Assembly (NCBI GenBank): GCA_002286855.1
Contig: NRSV01000056.1
Location: 62,001 to 126,000 of the forward strand
Length of the DNA: 64,000 bases
Direction: 5' to 3'
From: Bipolaris cookei
Taxonomy: Eukaryota; Ascomycota; Dothideomycetes; Pleosporales; Pleosporaceae
Both the position numbers and the translations under genes were made by a program. Position 1 is the stretch's first letter; every line of letters starts with the position of its first letter. Positions 56,270 to 64,000 of this stretch are shown here, one piece after another. The notes below the pieces were generated by a model. It did no database searches. It was not told the DNA's origin and worked only from the letters and a program-made list of their open reading frames with translations.

Positions 56270-57613
56270 CTACGCAGTCGCCAAAGGAGTTCCATACGGC
56301 ACACCCTGCACACTCTTCACATCCACATGACCATACCTCTTCCTATCCGCCTTCAGCTCCTCCCCCCACGCTGCCAAATCCTTCAAAAACGCTGCGAAGT
56401 TGGCCTCGTCGCTTAGATCAATCGGCTGCTCATCTTTACCCATCTGCTTAATTTGCGCCCCAGCCGCCGCAATTGCAAGACCGAAATCTCCCTCATCCAT
56501 CCGCTGCTTAATCGCTGCGTTGACCTCGTCCGCCAGGATCTGGCGGGGAAGTTCGGGTTCTAGACAAACAGGGCGAGCAAGGCCGATGCCGTCGACGGTC
56601 GATAGCGCGTCGGCCATTGCGCGCGCGGTTTTAAAGCCGCCGGTAATGTACGTCCGGGTTTTGGACAGCGAAGGCGTGATTTTCTCGGCGAAATCAAGGA
56701 AGAAAGCTTCACGCTTCTTAGTAGATTCGCGTTGGTGTTTAAAAGCCATGTGCTCATACGTTCCACCCGACAGTTCTACAAAGTCAAACGAGTTCGACTC
56801 GAGGAGTTGACACAGCGTCGCCGCATCATCTGTATTGAAGCCTTTATCTTGGAATTCGACCGAGTTGAGCTTAATGCTGAGGATGAAGCTGGGGGAGGTG
56901 CGTTTGCGGATTTCTTGCCCAATTTCAGTGATGATGCGGGCGCGGTTTTCGAGGGAGCCGCCGTAAGCATCGGTACGGAGGTTGGTTGTTGGGGACAGGA
57001 ATTGTGCGAGGAGGTAGCCGTGGGCACCATGGAGTTGGATGCCGTCGTAGCCGGCTTTTTCGAGATACTCTGCTGCATGGGCGAAGCCGTGGATGATGTT
57101 TTTGATGTCTTCCTCGGTGGCGGGGCGCGGCTTTGCAAATGTCATGCCCATTGGGTTGCCGGCTAGATGCACGTCGGAGGCGGAGATGGGGTTCTTTTGG
57201 ATGTCTTCTGTTACTTGTCGTCCGGGATGGGATACTTGTCCCACGATCAACGAGCCGTGTTTCTTAGCTTGGGTTGCGATTTCCTTGAACATTTCGAAGC
57301 GTTCGCCTTCGAACTTTGAGTCGCGGGGGATAATAGGGTTGCCGGCAGCTTCTAGATGGTCGTATTCGATCATAATGTTTCCAGTCAGGATAACGCCAAA
57401 TTGGCCTTCGCCCCATCGCCGGTAGACGTTGACCAGTTCCTTAGATGGGACACCGCGGGTCTCGAGAACGTCGGAGTCAAAAGAGGATAGACGTTCAGTC
57501 ATGGCGCCCTTGAGGAATCGGTTCTGCGCAGTGCGTTTGGAGAAGACAAAGTCGAGAGGCTTACCCAATGGGGCTGGGTCCTTGTACTCTGCTTCATATC
57601 TTTGTGGTGCCAT
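56270..57613 (-). CDS. NADH:flavin oxidoreductase / Old Yellow Enzyme family
   Basis: FMN-dependent TIM-barrel enzyme that reduces activated alkenes or related substrates with NAD(P)H. A single exon of 447 aa. FMN and active-site regions: RTAQNRFLKGAMTERL near the start, GVILTGNIMIEYDHLE, GQVSHPGRQV, then YDGIQLHGAHGYLLAQFLSPTTN (the HGAHGY barrel motif), RTDAYGGSLENRARI and YITGGFKTARAMADAL with GIGLARPV near the C-terminal phosphate-binding end. The sequence matches the fungal NADH-oxidase-like OYE branch with an extra C-terminal helical extension of about 70 residues. The absence of introns is unusual among its neighbours. Confidence 0.93.
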   Translation of the reverse strand: MAPQRYEAEYKDPAPLGKPLDFVFSKRTAQNRFLKGAMTERLSSFDSDVLETRGVPSKELVNVYRRWGEGQFGVILTGNIMIEYDHLEAAGNPIIPRDSKFEGERFEMFKEIATQAKKHGSLIVGQVSHPGRQVTEDIQKNPISASDVHLAGNPMGMTFAKPRPATEEDIKNIIHGFAHAAEYLEKAGYDGIQLHGAHGYLLAQFLSPTTNLRTDAYGGSLENRARIITEIGQEIRKRTSPSFILSIKLNSVEFQDKGFNTDDAATLCQLLESNSFDFVELSGGTYEHMAFKHQRESTKKREAFFLDFAEKITPSLSKTRTYITGGFKTARAMADALSTVDGIGLARPVCLEPELPRQILADEVNAAIKQRMDEGDFGLAIAAAGAQIKQMGKDEQPIDLSDEANFAAFLKDLAAWGEELKADRKRYGHVDVKSVQGVPYGTPLATA

Positions 57614-58979
57614 TTTGGAATTGTGGAGAAAAAATCAGTCTTTCTGGGTATCTCTACAAAAGAAGAAACGAAATTGATATAGTTTGTATTGCTCAAGAAT
57701 GGGTGTGAAGATATCTATATCTGCGTGTTAGAAAGACCACTCACGACGGAAACTTCTAGTCTACAAAACATATCGTCACTGCTCTAGTTTTTACTGTATT
57801 TCTAAGCTTTTCTATATTCATTGTCAATTATGCACACAAGCGGATCCATGAAGACGTCATAGAAGTTGCATATAGTTGGACGTTCGGCGGTGCTGTTTCG
57901 GCAAACCTGTTTTGGGAGACGTGCCTCGGCAGGGCTGCTACGGCAGATGTAGGCGAATTACATCTTAGTCTATAGGGTTTCGCCGGGATATTTTCGGGAT
58001 TGGGTTAGGGTCGCTGGTGCGGACAATTGTGGGGCGGGCGAGTGACCACGAAAGGTGTAGCCAGGTAGTTGATATCGGCCCGATGAGACTTTGCGTACCA
58101 TAACCCATAGGATGGGCTATTTAATGTTCTATTGTCTGAATGTTAAGAATACATTAAGAATACATAAAAAAGCGTACTAAAGTATGCAAATGGAAGTATA
58201 GAGCGAGGTATAAGTAAACGGTAGCATGATATAATTTCAAAATCGCGTACCCACCATCGTCACATAGTCTATGCTATGTAATTACTTCTTACATATGTAG
58301 AGCGGTGAAAACGCATTCATTTAGGAGATCTTTGACCGCTACTCTTAGAGGCGTATCTACCTCTCTCAGTCTCTACTAAGAAGCAGCAAGAGATTGTCAG
58401 GCCCTTAAAGGCTAAAGCCACCCTGCCCTTATCACTAGATTTGGCCAAATTGCCGTCAGTAACAAAAGTGTAGAGGCAGAGATTTCAGTAAACTTAGTAA
58501 ATGAGAAGACGCAAGAAGTAGAGTTGTATTAAATTATATCTAGTGTCAGGGCGGGCTCCTAGAGGAGCCAAGCACGCAGCCATACGCGCCAACTACTCAG
58601 CCAAAAAGGCCGACACAAGACAACAAGCTTGGCTTATTGCTCGCATGGGTGATACTTAAGCTTACTGCGTCCTCGCAGGCTGATAGAGCCTAGCACTCTA
58701 ACTCCGTGACACCTAGTCGATGATAAGTACGATCTAACTACCTTCAATTATATCGTATCACTTATAGATGACCAAGTGGCTTGTTACGACTATTACTAGG
58801 CAAAGATTTCATCCATGGCATTCAGTCACAGGTTACAACGGCACCAAGGGTATCATACCTCAGTCACGACAATAACTGGAATTTGACATGCGTCTACGCT
58901 CTCAGGCATATATATATATGTAATGGCTAGATAGCTAAAAAAAAATTCAGAAACTAAGAGACAAGACAACTACTACGAT
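57614..58979. other. 1.4-kb AT-rich non-coding stretch
   Basis: Oxidoreductase promoter at its left end, then sequence rich in stops on all frames (RIP-like appearance, not measured) up to the palindromic element. An AT dinucleotide run lies at about 58908-58920. No gene recognised. Confidence 0.45.
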
Positions 58980-59004
58980 TAACGTACTTGATCATCGAGC
59001 CGCC

Positions 59005-59263
59005 CACTTTTTCTTGGCATTGCGAACTTCATGTACGAAACACTATGCATCAACAACATAAGGATTTTTTAACTCAGCGAGAAGGTAGAATTATTCTAGC
59101 TCTTCAGGCCTTTTGTGCAGGCCAGTTTAAGACTATATGACGCGCTGCTGCTGCCTAAAATATACCTTTTCAGCACTCTTCTGATCGGCTTAACAAAATT
59201 ACTTTTCGGCCTCAAGTAACCCCAAACTGCCGCAAGCTTACTATAACTGAAGAGCAGACAATC
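59005..59263 (+). repeat. Left arm of 259-bp inverted repeat
   Basis: Contains the start of the transposase (helix-turn-helix region, first codons at 59045) with at least two nonsense codons (TGA near 59138, TAA near 59155) relative to the copy at 28439. Confidence 0.9.
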
Positions 59264-59764
59264 TTACAGTATATTCTTTACCTATAATCGCGAGGATTCG
59301 CCCCCCGACTGTGTGAGGTAGCAGATATAGCAGAGAAACTACTGCGCGTACGAGGTGGTCAGCCTTTGGTCAAGAACTGAACAGAGCGATTCGTATCGCG
59401 TTCAGAAGAGCCTAGAACAGCCTTCAGTCGGGAAAAGGACCACCGGAGAATACAGCAAGAGGGTCCAGAGGTTATTAATGCGTAGTTCAAGCTCATACGA
59501 GAGACAATTGAGAAGTATGGGGTTCATTCAGACGACATTCACAACTTTGATGGAACTGGCTTTCAGATTGGCGTAATTGGTTCAATGAAGGTAGTTACAG
59601 GTTCAGAACGTCGTACGAGACCTACTTTTGTTCAGCCAAGCAACCGCGAGTGGGTTACAGTCATTCAGAGCCTCTGCGCTGCGGGATACGCCACCCCGCC
59701 ATTCATCATCTACAAAGGGTGCGTCCACATCTCTGCATAGTACGAAGAAGCATATATACCGTAC
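59264..59764 (+). pseudogene. Pogo transposase core fragment in palindrome spacer
   Basis: Plus-strand relic continuing the transposase: second DNA-binding part (RLCEVADIAEKLLRVRGGQP), then DIHNFDGTGFQIGVIGS and NREWVTVIQSLCAAGYATPPFIIYKG, the start of the DDE domain. In-frame stops occur near 59379, 59480 and 59738, and the expected D-E-T reads D-G-T. Truncated at the right arm. Confidence 0.8.
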
Positions 59765-60023
59765 GATTGTCTGCTCTTCAGTTATAGTAAGCTTGCGGCA
59801 GTTTGGGGTTACTTGAGGTCGAAAAGTAATTTTGTTAAGCCGATCAGAAGAGTGCTGAAAAGGTATATTTTAGGCAGCAGCAGCGCGTCATATAGTCTTA
59901 AACTGGCCTGCACAAAAGGCCTGAAGAGCTAGAATAATTCTACCTTCTCGCTGAGTTAAAAAATCCTTATGTTGTTGATGCATAGTGTTTCGTACATGAA
60001 GTTCGCAATGCCAAGAAAAAGTG
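59765..60023 (-). repeat. Right arm of 259-bp inverted repeat
   Basis: Reverse complement of 59005-59263 with one mismatch. Confidence 0.9.
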
Positions 60024-60065
60024 ACCCATTCGGTGGCGTGTCCCGCTCGGTGGTGCTTTACGTTA

Positions 60066-60455
60066 TATGTTATTAAAGATATGTCTTTAGATGCTCTGAA
60101 ATTGTTTCATGGGTATTCATCAAGGATCTAAGGGATATAAGCAAGGAATAAGCTTTATAACAAAAGAGATAATGGGAAAGTCCTGTCTGTATTTGGGAGT
60201 TAAACAGTAGCAGATTTGGACTAGTACTATATTCCGAACTGGCTGCAAAACTCACCTCTCCATTGAATAGAAATGTGCAATACACCCGGTACTGCCCTCA
60301 GCATAGCTCTCTGAGCGTAGCCCACCTACATCCTGCGCTTATTTAGAGTTCAGTTGTAACAGAGTAAGCAATAAATAGCGCTGACAGTCTCTTTGAAAGG
60401 TTATCGGCGATAAAGTCGGGTATGCATATACGCCCATGCCCAAAACTAGACAATA
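60066..60455. other. Intergenic: element to WLM protease 3' end
   Basis: 390 bp, nothing recognised. Confidence 0.5.
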
Positions 60456-61499
60456 TCACATGCTCCCCGCTCCATCTGTCTCTTCCTCCGCCTTTTTCGT
60501 CCTCTTCATTCTCTCTTCCGCAGCCCGTGCTAGTATTTCTCTCCTGCTCATTCCCCCCGCATTTACGCTCCCTCCACTCGTATTGCTGACCGCTATCTCC
60601 CCACCCCCACTCGCACCACCCAAGGTAAACTCCCCACCGGTCCAGCCTCCATGGTCATGTACTTCTTCTTCGCCAGTAGGCTCGTAAAACTCTTCGTTGC
60701 CCACGCTTCTGCCTCCACTCTTCCAGTCGTCGCGAGCTACCTCGCGCTCAATCTGCTTGCAAAGATTCCAAAAATTACGATCATGGGGACCCCAGACGTT
60801 GTGTGCGAGCTCGTGGCATAGTGTGTTGCGGATCGTCTTGTAATCGCGATAGCCATCGTATGCGTCGGTCCTTAATCGCAACTCAATGACTTCTCCTTTG
60901 TTTCGGTTCAATCCGAGCGTGCGCGACTCTTGTGTTGTGTGCATAGCAGGATCCATCTCGGTGAGCAGCGGGACGCTGAACTTGTGTGTACGCATGGCGG
61001 CTTTGATGCCTGCATCGTCGCGTAATCGCTCGAGGAAGCGCAAGGAGCGTTCGGGATTGGGGAGATAAGGTAGCGGGCGCAGTGTGTGAAAGGTATATTG
61101 CGCCTCCTCTTGTATCTTCTTGTAGTCTCGACTTCGCGCTGGTATGGCGGCTTTTATAGGACCTGGTCGCCGGGGTGCTGAGGCAGCGGATATGGTACTA
61201 TTGAGAGATGACACCTCTTCCTTCGTGCTTCCCATCAGTGTTATCTTCTTAAATGCGAGTTCCGTGAGCGGCAGCTTAGCATTTTTGAAGGGCGGCTTCT
61301 GCAATCCGATCTTGCCGCCAGCAAGGAACTTTTGATTCGACGGTGGTATTGAAAGTTCTGCCGCAACGCGTTCTGAAAGATCGGAAATGGTGGCGTCTTT
61401 GGAAAAAGGGAATGCGATGGCTTTTCCATGGTGCGTGAGGGTGATTTGGATGTCGTCGCCAGAGGTTGGCAGTGCTGGGGTATTGCCCGTTTCTGCCAT
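60456..61499 (-). CDS. Ubiquitin-like plus WLM-domain metalloprotease (Wss1-related)
   Basis: Putative zinc protease of the WLM (Wss1-like) group, linked in yeast to cleavage of DNA-protein crosslinks and SUMO-modified proteins. Single exon, 347 aa. An N-terminal ubiquitin-like fold (about residues 15-92: IQITLTHHGKAIAFPFSKDATISDL, LSIPPSNQKFLAGGKIG, ITLMG) precedes the WLM domain (about 125-285). Zinc site H229-E-L-A-H233-N-V-W-G-P-H239. The C-terminus is Gly-rich, then a basic helix (SRREILARAAEERMKRTKK). Domain order UBL-WLM matches the fission-yeast/plant ubiquitin and WLM domain proteins rather than Wss1 itself, which lacks the UBL. Confidence 0.93.
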   Translation of the reverse strand: MAETGNTPALPTSGDDIQITLTHHGKAIAFPFSKDATISDLSERVAAELSIPPSNQKFLAGGKIGLQKPPFKNAKLPLTELAFKKITLMGSTKEEVSSLNSTISAASAPRRPGPIKAAIPARSRDYKKIQEEAQYTFHTLRPLPYLPNPERSLRFLERLRDDAGIKAAMRTHKFSVPLLTEMDPAMHTTQESRTLGLNRNKGEVIELRLRTDAYDGYRDYKTIRNTLCHELAHNVWGPHDRNFWNLCKQIEREVARDDWKSGGRSVGNEEFYEPTGEEEVHDHGGWTGGEFTLGGASGGGEIAVSNTSGGSVNAGGMSRREILARAAEERMKRTKKAEEETDGAGSM

Positions 61500-62143
61500 G
61501 ATTAAGAGATAGTTAATACGTTCGCGCTGGCAAGCAAGGATCCGGTTTATATATCTACTACTATCAGCTAGATATTGTAAGTGACAAGGTTAGTGGCGAT
61601 CAAGATGTTCGGTTTGGTAGCATGTGGTTTGGCTATGGTAAGCCATGCGCTGCTTCGGTGACGTTCTCGAAGGGTTCCACGACTTGATGCACTGCCATCG
61701 GCCATTTGTCATCACTAAACTCCGACTCGGTCTGTTTTACCACCACCTCTGTTATCAACATTCAACACTAAGCCCACCAAAACGGATGCGCATGTCCTCT
61801 TTAGTAGTGATTGGAAGATGCAAACTCAATTCTAGTTACTTTAGACTTATCACTGTCTCTCACTTTCTTCTTCCTTCACTGTACTTTAAGTTCTCCACCT
61901 GTTATTGAATAATTTAGAAAACCGAAAATCAGGATACCGAACTTATAGAGTATCCAAATGTTTATCTTTCTTACATGATCAATTGATTTGCTGATGGCTT
62001 GAAATAGGAGCACACAGGTAACCTCAGCCGACGATGTGTGGACACATCAAGGAAGGTGCATGTTTCTACCTGGCCATCAACCTATCTACCAACGCATCAT
62101 AAACTGTATACATACCTAAAAGCCAACATTCTAGCTGAAATCA
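61500..62143. other. Intergenic: WLM promoter and GTPase 3' flank
   Basis: 644 bp, AT-rich, nothing recognised. Confidence 0.5.
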
Positions 62144-63561
62144 CTACATAACATTACAAGATACAAGAGCAGCCCCAGCAGCGACAGTCCCCATAACAGC
62201 ACCAGTCTTTCCCCACTTGACACCCCTCTTAGCCTGATAAAGCTGATCCTTTGCAATATCCGTCGACGTCAAATGAAAGTAAACCTGCCTCTGCGCATCC
62301 AGACTGCGCGCCTCCGCCTCCCTCTGCTTCTCCTGCAATCGCTCTTCCATTTCAGCCTTGGGATCCCGACTTCCCAAGCTGGAACCGCTGTAGCCACTGT
62401 AGCTGCTGTAGCTGGGTGCAGGCGAGTTGTACCACTGCAACTGCTGGCGACTTGCAAGTTCAATCTCCCTTTTCATCGATGCCACACTCTCTTCTGCTTC
62501 CTCTTGAAGGCGCGCATTCTCTTGCCCGACAGCAACCAGGGATTCCAGAGTGAGCCGGTAAAGATCGTCTGATCTCTTTTTCAGGCTGTTCATCTCCGCA
62601 GATTTTGCCCGTATGGTCGCATCATGCTTTTCCTGCAGCTCGAGTATCTCCCTTGCTGTTGTGTTGTCGTGGTCCCTAAGAGCTTGCTCGAGGTCTCTTC
62701 GTGCATCTTTAAGCTTGTCCCTGGCTCTGTCTTGCTCCTTAGTTACCTTGCTTTTTAGCTGCTGACCCGCGATAGTTTCCTCTAGCATCACTCCTCCTTC
62801 ATAGAGCTGCTTCTGGAGATCCATCTTCACTCGTGACCGGCGGTTTATGATGTATTCGATGATGCGCAGCGCAGAAGCCGAAGTGTCATCATGTCTAATG
62901 ACTTTGGAACCCGCACCTATCATCGAGTCCCAGTACCTTTGGGAAAGCTGTCTCTGCAGCGCTATTCCATCACTTTCCTTGACTTTGGACCACATTGTCG
63001 TTGCGATGACAACACTCGACATGGGCTCATCACCACACATGGCTTGGAACATGTTCAAGTTGTTCTGCGCTGTGCCCCTCATTCGTCCTCCAGCATCGTT
63101 CATTGGGTGTAAATAGACAATTCCACTTAGTGTGAGAGGTGGAACATGTTTGCTGGCGACCATAAGCCATCCTGCAATCTGATTGAGAATTTGTGCATCG
63201 TCCATTTCGCTACGGCTGTCGTCAAATCCAGGAGTGTCGACCAATCTAACCGTATAGCCCTTGTATTTGAAGGATTTGATCAACACGTCGCTTGTGTCTG
63301 GGTCAAGTCAGTAGGGTACAGCTCAACTCTCTTCATCAATTTCAACGAAAAGGTATGGGCTTACATGATCGCAGATTATGTCCAATTCCAGTATAGTTTC
63401 CGGTACAGCGTGCAATGAAGGTCGATTTTCCAGAGCCAGTGATACCCATTACCGGAATGATGATATCGCTGGCGCTATCAGGACTTTCAGATAGAGTTGC
63501 GACTTGCTACAAGGATCGTCACATACCTGATTATGTTGCTCGGATAGTTGGAGGCCGCCAT
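62144..63561 (-). CDS. P-loop GTPase, AIG1/IMAP-like, with coiled coil and CaaX end
   Basis: Inferred exons 63561-63527, 63483-63365 and 63297-62144 give 435 aa; intron 2 is clear, intron 1 (43 bp) is short and tentative. G1 motif GITGSGKST at about 25-33, G3 DTPGFDD at 72-78, preceded by TSDVLIKSFKYKGYTVRLV. IVYLHPMNDAGGRMRGTAQNNL and VVIATTMW follow as in the AIG1/septin-like group. Residues about 195-385 are a long coiled coil (KEQDRARDKLKDARRDLEQALRD..., MEERLQEKQREAEARSLDAQRQ). The C-terminus has a Gly/Ala-rich hydrophobic segment (GAVMGTVAAGAALV) and ends CNVM, a CaaX-like prenylation box. Probably membrane-tethered; the cellular role is unknown. Confidence 0.78.
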
Positions 63562-64000
63562 GCTGGGCAAATATCTGCTTCTGTGAAAGAGCTGACTTGA
63601 TAGTCTGACTTTTCTAGCAGACATTAGGCTGACTTTGTAGCTGTAAGAACATACTAAAGATGCACGATGATGAGATAGATTGGAAGTTGCTGCCTTGAAT
63701 CGTCTTACTATCACCACCTGCACTCATCAAGTTGAAGAAGCCCTGTGTATTTTCGCAGCTTATGAAAGACGACAGGCAATCCCCTATTGGTACGATTTCA
63801 TCGGTTCATGTGTGATTCTATAGATTCAAGTCCTCGGGGCGTAATTTGCCACTGGGCTGAACGCCTCTGTAGTGTTGGTGGAGGCGGCTCATGCAAGGCT
63901 GAACCTCAGCCTCGAGACGCCACCTCCTCTATCCAACCTTCAAGAGCTCACTTTCCACAAGATAATTCTGTAATCTAATTATCATGTCGACTTCATGGAG
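63562..64000. other. Right-edge region
   Basis: Upstream of the GTPase. An ATG at 63984-63986 (ATGTCGACTTCATGG) could start a plus-strand gene that continues beyond the window; too short to judge. Confidence 0.35.

Larger units (their letters stand above)
58980..60065. mobile_element. Palindromic pogo-like derivative (family B)
   Basis: The right end is the family B terminus (mirror of TAACGTAAAGCACCACCGAG, ending 60065); the left end (TAACGTAC at 58980) is degenerate. Inside, 59005-59263 and 59765-60023 are inverted copies of 259 bp each with one difference (position 59209 G versus A in the other arm). Both arms carry the same internal stop codons in the transposase N-terminus. The 501-bp spacer holds part of the transposase core. 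No intact protein is possible. Confidence 0.9.

Noticed and set aside
63484..63526. Alternative reading with a 20-nt intron before the GTPase P-loop
   Set aside because: A 20-nt intron is below any credible length; the 43-nt choice keeps frame and consensus, although still short.
1..64000. CRISPR arrays, bacterial operons or ribosome binding sites
   Set aside because: The window is eukaryotic (spliceosomal introns); no regularly spaced direct repeats with unique spacers were seen.

Overview
This is a gene-dense piece of a filamentous ascomycete nuclear genome. Evidence: protein genes broken by short (about 43-75 bp) GT-AG introns, fungal families (FacC-type carnitine acetyltransferase, HookA, SAT4/rhodopsin-like membrane protein, DUF1996, eqolisin), intron-bearing tRNA genes, and several decayed pogo/Fot1-type DNA transposons. 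A dothideomycete (Pleosporales-like) is my inference from the general look; nothing in the window proves the order.

Layout. 1-22 kb is a conserved housekeeping block: PMT2-type protein O-mannosyltransferase (cut by the left edge), RAD57 recombinase paralogue (minus), carnitine acetyltransferase (plus), secreted M28 aminopeptidase (minus), Hook dynein adaptor (minus), a small I9/PBI2-like proteinase inhibitor (minus) and a PUF RNA-binding protein (minus). 22.3-23.8 kb is a dead pogo element. 24-28.2 kb carries an SDR dehydrogenase, RNase H2 catalytic subunit and a proline/serine-rich orphan. 28.3-36.5 kb is an accessory, repeat-rich strip: a composite pogo element with a nested 619-bp hairpin element, a tRNA-Gly/tRNA-Arg pair with introns, an internally deleted pogo element, and about 3 kb with no readable gene. 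36.5-43.6 kb has a rhodopsin-like 7TM protein, a DUF1996 secreted protein, an eqolisin-like protein lacking expected catalytic Glu, and HUS1. 43.6-48.3 kb is almost empty. 48.3-57.6 kb has divergent MSS1 (mitochondrial tRNA-modifying GTPase) and MAK16 (60S biogenesis), a hypothetical protein, an MFS sugar transporter, a tiny membrane protein and an OYE-family oxidoreductase. 58.9-60.1 kb is a palindromic pogo derivative. 60.4-63.6 kb has a UBL-WLM metalloprotease and a P-loop GTPase (AIG1/IMAP-like) with coiled coil and a C-terminal CaaX box.

Genes do not form an obvious pathway cluster; RAD57, HUS1 and RNH201 are all genome-maintenance genes but are scattered. Most are arranged as divergent or convergent pairs.

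The most unusual structures are in the transposon strips: one pogo copy is a near-perfect 259-bp inverted duplication of its transposase 5' end around a 501-bp spacer (the architecture expected of a hairpin-RNA silencing locus), a relative in the same window offers matching sequence, and another family member keeps only the DNA-binding part of its transposase. Exon boundaries below were placed by eye from splice consensus and reading-frame continuity; all family calls are from recognised motifs, not database searches.
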